Shown in pieces: positions 36,501 to 45,500 of a DNA stretch of 64,000 nt; the stretch's first letter is position 1, and the number at the start of each line of letters is the position of its first letter. The notes beneath the pieces are model-generated. The model was not told the origin of the DNA and did not search any database. It was given only the letters and a program-made list of their open reading frames with translations. The position numbers and the translations under genes were made by a program. Source of the stretch: Nematostella vectensis (lineage: Eukaryota > Cnidaria > Anthozoa > Actiniaria > Edwardsiidae); the NCBI RefSeq assembly GCF_932526225.1, contig NC_064040.1:16787994-16851993 (forward strand), given 5' to 3'.

Positions 36501-39500
36501 ACGGACTTGATAGTGAGTAGTAGGGACCTTAAGCAAGGGTGACAACGATGGACTTGATAGTGAGTAGTAGGGACCTTAAGCAAGGGTGACAACAGACTTG
36601 ATAGTGAGTAGTAGGGACCTTAAGCAAGGGTGACAACGACGGACTTGATAGTGAGTAGTAGGGACCTTAAGCAAGGGTGACGACGACGGACGTCATAGTG
36701 AGCAGTAGGGACCTTAAGCAAGGGTGACAACGATGGACTTGATAGTGAGTAGTAGAGACCTTAAGCAATGGTGACAACAACGGACTTGATAGTGAGTAGC
36801 AGGGACCTTAAGCAAGGGTGACAACGATGGACTTGATAGTGAGTAGTAGGGACCTTACGCAAGGGTGACAACGTTGGACTTGATAGTGAGTAGTAGGGAC
36901 CTTAAGCAATTGTGATGACGACGGACTTGATAGTGAGTAGTAGGGACCTTAAGCAAGGGTGACAACGATGGACTTGATAGTGAGTAGCAGGGACCTTTAG
37001 CAAGGGTGACGACAGACTTGATAGTGAGTAGTAGGGACCTTAAGCAAGGGTGATGACGACGGACTTGATAGTGAGTAGTAGGGACCTTAAGCAAGGGTGA
37101 CAACGATGGACTTGATAGTGAGTAGCAGGGACCTTTAGCAAGGGTGACGACGGACTTAATAGTGAGTAGTAGGGACCTTAAGCAAGGGTGATGACGACGG
37201 ACTTGATAGTGAGTAGTAGGGACCTTAAGCAAGGGTGACAACGATGGACTTGATAGTGAGTAGCAGGGACCTTTAGCAAGGGTGACGACGGACTTGATAG
37301 TGAGTAGTAGAGACCTTAAGCAAGGGTGACGACGACGGACTTGATAGTGAGTAGTAGGGACCTTTAGCAAGGGTGACAACGATGGACTTGATAGTGAGTA
37401 GTAGGGACCTTTAGCAAGGGTGACAACAGACTTGATAGTGAGTAGTAGGGACCTTAAGCAAGGGTGACAACGACGGACTTGATAGTGAGTAGTAGGGACC
37501 TTAAGCAAGGGTGACGACGACGGTCGTCATAGTGAGCAGTAGGGACCTTAAGCAAGGGTGACAACGATGGACTTGATAGTGAGTAGTAGAGACCTTAAGC
37601 AATGGTGACAACAACGGACTTGATAGTGAGTAGCAGGGACCTTAAGCAAGGGTGACAACGATGGACTTGATAGTGAGTAGTAGGGACCTTAAGCAAGGGT
37701 GACAACGTTGGACTTGATAGTGAGTAGTAGGGACCTTAAGCAATTGTGATGACGAGGGACTTGATAGTGAGTAGTAGGGACCTTAAGCAAGGGTGACAAC
37801 GACGGACATGATAGTGAGTAGTAGAGACCTTAAGCAATGGTGACAACAGCGGACTTGATAGTGAGTAGTAGGGCCCTTAAGCAAGGGTGACAACGACGGA
37901 CTTGATAGTGAGTAGTAGGGACCTTAAGCAAGGGTGACAACGACGGACTTCATAGTGAGTAGTAGGGACCTTTAGCAAGGGTGACAACGACGGACTTGAT
38001 AGTGAGTAGTAGGGACCTTAAGCAAGGGTGACAACGACAGACATGATAGTGAGTAGTAAGGACCTTAAGCAAGGGTGACGACGGACTTGATAGTGAGTAG
38101 TAGGGACCTTAAGCAAGGGTGACAACGACGGACTTGATAGTGAGTAGTAGGGACCTTAAGCAAGGGTGACAACGACGGACTTGATAGTGAGTAGTAGGGA
38201 CCTTAAGCAAGGGTGACAACGACGGACTTGATAGTGAGTAGTAGGGACCTTAAGCAAGGGTGACGACGACGGACGTGATAGTGAGTAGTAGGGACCTTAA
38301 GCAAGGGTGACAACGACGGACGTGATAGTGAGTAGTAGGGACCTTAAGCAAGGGTGACAACGACGGACTTGATAGTGAGTAGTAGGGACCTTAAGCAAGG
38401 GTGACAACGACAGACATGATAGTGAGTAGTAGGGACCTTAAGCAAAGGTGACAACGGACTTGATAGTGAGTAGTAGTGGTAGTAGTACACGGTTTCCAGA
38501 TACTAGTAATTGAATCGGCAATTGTTGATGTCTGCTATAGAGTCTCCTCTTTTCCACCAACGTCACCTATCAAAAGAATGATGTCAAATATTGCTAAACA
38601 AATTATGTCGCCTAAAATCTGCTTGAATGTTCTGAGATAGATGAATTATCCTTTCCTTCATCAGGTAGCGGCAGCCACTCTTGTATTCCAGTCTCACGGC
38701 CACTCCACCGCAGATGATACTGCATGTTTACTGCAGGCTCAAGTAGAAGACTTGGTCCTTGCTCGCATGGATGGGATAGCTGCCACAGCAGGCCACTGGG
38801 TGTCATACAGGGTTGCACGCCAAGCGTCACGCCAGGTAACAAACTTGAGCCTTGATCAAACAGACGTAGGAGGATAAGAGTTCATGAGAGTTCCAACTCT
38901 AAAGACTTTGACTGTGCGCTCATCGACTCTCATTCGATTTAAACATGTTCAAATTTGACATGAGAAATTGTCACTGTTTGTTTGCATGAATAAGAGGTGA
39001 TGAGAGTATTTTGATTAGCAGTTTTCACAAAAAGTGAAATTCGACAGGTAACTCTAAATTCGGTGCTGAATCCTGAAGTAAAGCTTGTATAGAAGGGGCA
39101 AAGATGACATGCCCTCTACAAAGTTAGTTTGATGCCAGGCACAATCAATCACAGTTAGGGGCAGCTCAGGTCTTCTGTGTTGCTAGCTTTGGACAGCAAG
39201 CATTTTGAAATGTATAAAGTGCAACTTTTTCTAACTTGCTAAAAGGGACTAAACACATCACCTAATTTAACCGCATTTACAAAAATGTTAGGTGTTTTCA
39301 AGACTTTTTGCTACCGTCGCCAATGTGCAAGAGTTATCCTATAGCTGCCTTAAGTATTCCCCAAAGGTTTTGACTTTACTGCTGTTGAAAGCAGCCACCA
39401 AATCTTTGTATTATAATTTATGTATATATAAGTAGCCTCTCAGGGGATGGTCAGTTGTGCAGTTATTATAATCTAATATTATCCCCTTATAGGGCTTTCA

Positions 39501-42500
39501 TGGTCTTTCCGCCAAAATATTTGACAGCTTGTCCTCAAAGGTAGGAGTATTTTTTTTGTTGTTGTTTGTTTTGGTTCGTAAAAGGTTTGTTTAAGATTCT
39601 GTGGTGCTATTCGGTTAAGGTGGCTTCGGAGCATTTCTTCTTCTGGCTGAGTTCACTGAAGTGCTTTAGTGAGGCTGAGAGTGTGCTTAGCAAGCCGTGT
39701 GCCAACCAGCTGTCTCTTGCTGATAGCATCACACTGGCGTGCAGCAAGTACCACAAGGGACTAGTCGCACTCAAGGTGAGTCTTATCAGAATTACTGTGT
39801 GATTATCCTTTTCAACGTCATGATTTTTTTGTCATCTTCAGGACATTTTTGTTAAAATAATCCTGCACCTCATGATTCAATCAACATCTGTGACTTAAAC
39901 ATAAAAGAATGATCATCAACATCATCATCATCATCATCGTTATCACTATCTATCACTATCGTTATCATCATCATTTTACCGTCATCATTTCTCATAATCA
40001 TCGGGGGGGAGTTTTCTGATGAAAATCTGACATATAGATTTATGATATACGAGAATGATCTAAAATGCTTTTTTTGTGCCGTTGTGCCCCCCCCCCCTTG
40101 ATACGGGCCTGTTTTTTTTTTTTGCATCTCCCTTGTATTCACTAACAGGTTCATAGAAATAGGGTGTTGTAGAGTTGTTCCTAAATAGCCAGTTTCTTGT
40201 TTCTTCAGGCTGCAGTAATGCCATCGCACCAGTTATCATTCCAAGTGGCCTACGCCAGTCTGAGGGCAGACCTGCTTCAGGCACACAAGCACCTGCTGGC
40301 AGCATGTGCATGCATGAAGTCCTGTCCGCCTCCCGCCATAGCTACTGCTGTCGCCATGACTACCGGACAGGACGTGCATAGCTTGAGCCACTTTGCCGCC
40401 CAGGTGACGTGTGAACCCTCATCTGCCTGTCCACATGTCTACATGTGTACCCTCGTCTGCCTGTCTACATGTCTACATGTGTACCCTCGTCTGCCTGTCT
40501 ACATGTCTACGTGTCTACCCTTGTCTGCCTGTCTACATGTCTACGTGTGTACCCTTGTCTGCCTGTCTACATGTCTACGTGTGTACCCTTGTCTGCCTGT
40601 CTACATGTCTACATGTGTACCCTTGTCTGCCTGTCTACATGTCTACATGTGTACCCTCGTCTGCCTGTATACGTGTCTACGTGTGTACCCTTGTCTGCCT
40701 GTCTACATGTGTACCCTTGTCTGCCTGTCTACATGTCTACATGTATACCCTTGTCTGCCTGTCTACATGTCTACGTGTGTACCCTTGTCTGCCTGTCTAC
40801 GTGTGTACCCTCGTCTGCCTGTCTACATGTCTACATGTGTACCCTTGTCTGCCTGTCTACGTGTCTACGTGTGAACCCTCGTCTGCCTGTCTACATGTCT
40901 ACATGTATACCCTTGTCTGCCTGTCTACATGTCTACGTGTGTACCCTTGTCTGCCTGTCTACGTGTGTACCCTCGTCTGCCTGTCTACATGTCTACATGT
41001 GTACCCTTGTCTGCCTGTCTACATGTCTACGTGTGTACCCTTGTCTGCCTGTCTACGTGTCTACGTGTGTACCCTCGTCTGCCTGTCTACATGTCTACAT
41101 GTGTACCCTCGTCTGCCTGTCTACATGTGTACCCTTGTCTGCCTGTCTACATGTCTACGTGTGTACCCTTGTTTGCCTGTCTACATGTGTACCCTTGTCT
41201 GCCTGTCTACATGTCTACATGTGTACCCTCGTCTGCCTGTCTACATGTGTACCCTTGTCTGCCTGTCTACATGTCTACGTGTGTACCCTCGTCTGCCTTT
41301 CTACGTGTCTACATGTGTACCCTTGTCTGCCTGTCTACATGTCTACATGTGTACCCTCGTCTGCCTGTCTACATGTCTACATGTGTACCCTTGTCTGCCT
41401 GTCTACATGTCTACATGTGTACCCTCGTCTGCCTGTCTACATGTCTACATGTGTACCCTTGTCTACATGTCTACATGTCTACGTGTGTACCCTCGTCTGC
41501 CTGTCTACATGTCTACATGTGTACCCTTGTCTGCCTGTCTACATGTCTACATGTGTACCCTTGTCTGCCTGTCTACGTGTCTACATGTGTACCCTTGTCT
41601 GCCTGTCTACATGTCTACATGTGTACCCTCGTCTGCCTGTCTACATGTCTACATGTGTACCCTTGTCTGCCTGTCTACATGTCTACATGTGTACCCTCGT
41701 CTGCTTGTCTACATGTCTACATGTGTACCCTTGTCTGCCTGTCTACGTGTCTACGTGTGTACCCTCGTCTGCCTGTCTACATGTCTACGTGTGTACCCTT
41801 GTCTGCCTGTCTACATGTCTACGTGTGTACCCTTGTCTGCCTGTCTACATGTCTACGTGTATACCCTTGTCTGCCTGTCTACATGTCTACATGTGTACCC
41901 TCGTCTGCCTGTCTACATGTCTACGTGTGTACCCTTGTCTGCCTTACTACATGTCTACGTGTGTACCCTCGTCTGCCTGTCTACATGTCTACGTGTATAC
42001 CCTTGTCTGCCTGTCTACATGTCTACATGTGTACCCTCGTCTGCCTGTCTACATGTCTACATGTGTACCCTTGTCTGCCTGTCTACGTGTCTACGTGTGA
42101 ACCCTCATCTGCCTGTCTACATGTCTACGTGTGTACCCTTGTCTGCCTGTCTACATGTCTACGTGTGTACCCTTGTCTGCCTGTCTACATGTCTACATGT
42201 GTACCCTCGTCACATGTCTGCTTGTCTGCCTGTCCGCCATTCTGCCTGAACACGTCTACATGTCTGCCTGTCTACATGATGCAGATTAGCATCTTCTCCT
42301 CGAGTCATTGCCAAACAGTTTTGCCATACTTTAAACTCTATTGTTATAGATGTCATGAAAAACAGATTTATGATCCTAGTACAAAACAACAGTGTACATA
42401 TTTCGTTATTGATATTTTACAACCCCCTTTTGAAAGTACTTGTTAACGAGACCATAGACCTTTCAGTTTATGATGTATTACTATTGCGTCTCAGATAAGC

Positions 42501-45500
42501 GAGTGCAGCAAGTCCTTCCGTGGATTGGGCGAGAACTTTAGCAAATTATACAGATCATCATTCGATGCCGACCCATCCACCCTACAACACTTGGAAACGT
42601 ATCCTCTTTCAAGCGTTATAGTCTTACTTCTACTCCGCGTTATAGCCTTACTTCTCAAATCAGACGGTCCGCGTTATAGCCTTACTTCTCAAATCTGACG
42701 GTCCGCGTTACAGCCTTACTTCTCAAATCAGACGGTCTGCTCCGCAGATTGTTGTTTACCGGATTCTCCACCATCCACAAAAATTCTCAATTCCTATTCT
42801 AATCTTTGTTCCGTGACCAGACATTAGCCACAAAGAGGTGGCTTCCAATGCCTTCAAGTCGCCCACGTTGTATTTGCGCGTTTTATTACTTTTTTTTTTG
42901 GAAAATTAGCATTCCAGGAACTTCACACTACCTATATTAAGTTGCATGGTCCTTTATTCTTTATAAGAGTCATTTTAAATTTGTCTGAGATTCTTAACAT
43001 GTGAAGCCTGCAGAGGAGTTGCTATCTGATTCCCCACTGCATTGATCTTTTGACAAAGAACACTTCGCCAAGGTTTGTGACGCCCCATTTATCTGTTATC
43101 ACGCCCCATTTATCTGTTGTCGCGCCCCATTTATCTGTTGTCGTGCCCCATTTATCTGTTGTCGTGACCCATTTATCTGTTGTCACGCGCCATTTATCTG
43201 TTGTCGCGCCCCATTTATCTGTTGTCGCGCCCCATTTATCTGTTGTCGTGACCCATTTATCTGTTGTCACGCCCCATTTATCTGTTGTCACGCCCCATTT
43301 ATCTGTTGTCACGCCCCATTTATCTGTTGTCACGCTCCATTTATCTGTTGTCACGCTCCATTTATCTGTTGTCACGCTCCATTTATCTGTTGTCACGCCC
43401 CATTTATCTGTTGTGGTGCCCCATTTATCTCTTGTCGTGCCCCATTTATCTGTTGTCGTGCCCCATTTATCTGTTGTCGCGCCCCATTTATCTGTTGTCA
43501 CGCCCCATTTATCTGTTGTCGCGCCCCATTTATCTGTTGTCACGCCCCATTTATCTGTTGTCACGCCCCATTTATCTGTTGTCGTGCCCCATTTATCTGT
43601 TGTCACGCCCCATTTATCTGTTGTCACGCCCCATTTAACTGTCGTCACGCCCCATTTATCTGTTGTCACGCCCCATTTATCTGTTGTCACGCCCCATTTA
43701 TCTGTTGTAGTGCGCCATTTATCTGTTGTCACGCTCCATTTATCTGTTGTCACGCCCCATTTATCTGTTGTCACGCCCCATTTATCTGTTGTCGCCTTAA
43801 GGCGCGTACTGCAGGCCCTTCGAAATAAGCTGGAAATCGAGCCTAAATGAACTCTTGCTCAGTATCTTTTTTATTATTCTGATGGCGTAAGTTTGTGCTT
43901 CTGTCCTCTAATAATTAATTATACTAATGTTGTTATGTAAAGTTTTGTCGCCACTTGCTTGGCCAGTCCGTGCTAAAATGTATGATCCCTGTTTTGTATC
44001 CTTCACAGTAACAGCGGTGCTGACTTGTTGTCTACTCCGAAATCTGGATACTCAGCCCTATCCAATGCTTGCACTCAGATTCTTCAGACTGTCGAGGTAC
44101 CGTGAAAGAGTGTGAGCACGCCGACATGAGTGAAACTAGTGGCTTTTTCTTAAAAATTGAAAAACATTCTGGAAAATATCATTATCAATTGGTTATTTTG
44201 TATTTAGCAATAGATTTGAATCGTTGCTATTGTAGTTCGTTGCTAAAATGTATTTGCTTATTTTTGCGGCAGTAAAAGACCCGTCACAACAATCTGATCC
44301 AAAGCCTTTGAGGTTCCCAGACTCCAACAGGCTTGTCAAGCCTTTTGCACAACTATGAGCATGATGTCAGTGAAAATAGTATCATAGTGGATGGAAAAGT
44401 TTCCAAGGTTCCCTGTAATGAATAATCAAGTATTACTCCGTTTGATTGCAGGAGTACTGTATTCAACTGGAGAGCATGCCCGTGTGTCACTTGGTAAGTA
44501 TTCGCTCCCTTTATCAACACCCCTTTCTTCCCTTTTCATGTTACAACCCCTTCAACCATTTCAACCCATTCAAGGGGGGGGGGGGGTTGGGTGAGTAGCG
44601 GGGAAACAATTTTAAGAGAGAACTGATTATAACTTCCAGCAGTCAAGATTTTGTATAGTTTTAGCCTAGAATATATCTTGAAATAAAATCGAAACTGTTT
44701 GCGTCATTCAGGAATACCTAAAGAGTTGACATGGAAAGTGCTAAGATAAACAGTGCCTTTTACGGAATTCAAAATCAATTTTATTCCAATAAAGATATTT
44801 CAATGAAAACACCACACATCATTACTAACATGTTTACATCTCTAAAGACACCAAAACTATTGCTGGTTCTGAAGAGATACCTCTTATTTTAGTTTTTTTA
44901 TATTTCCGTCTGTGAGTCATTCGGTCTGTATGTGTTGTTGTTCACAGCAGACGGACTGCCTGTGTAAAGCATCCCTGACTCTGTCCCAGACTCCGCTCCG
45001 CTTTCCCAAGTACTTCTACCACAGCGAACAACACACAGCGATAAAGGTATGAGTATGGTCCGCGCTCCACAGCGAACAACACACAGCGATAAAGGTGTGA
45101 GTATGGTCTGCGCTCTACAGCGAACAACACACAGCGATAAAGGTATGAGTATGGTCCGCGCTCCACAGCGAACAACACACAGCGATAAAGGTATGAGTAT
45201 GGTCCTCGTTCTACAGCGAACAACACACAGCGATAAAGGTATGAGTATGGTCCACGCTCTACAGCGAACAACACACAGCGATAAAGGTATGAGTATGGTC
45301 CGCGCTCTACAGCGAACAACACACATCGATAAAGGTATGAGTATGGTCCTCGCTCTACAGCGAACAACACACAGCGATAAAGGTATGAGTATGGTCCACG
45401 CTCTACAGCGAACAACACACAGCGATAAAGGTATGAGTACGGTCCTCGCTCTACAGCGAACAACACACAGCGATAAAGGTATGAGTATGGTCCCCGCTCT

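Noticed and set aside
33749-37508. Minus-strand frames with THYQVRRHHPCLRSLLL repeats
   Set aside because: Antisense reading of the exon 14 minisatellite.
40404-42240. CRISPR-like array
   Set aside because: Units are directly adjacent without unique spacers, in a eukaryotic intron.
40411-42446. Frames of 500-600 residues rich in Cys, Val and Tyr
   Set aside because: Product of a stop-free 34-bp minisatellite; the same peptide cycles in all three frames and flanking splice sites mark the region as intron.
43022-43850. Repetitive TTDKWGV and PHLSVVT frames
   Set aside because: Product of a 21-bp minisatellite on either strand.
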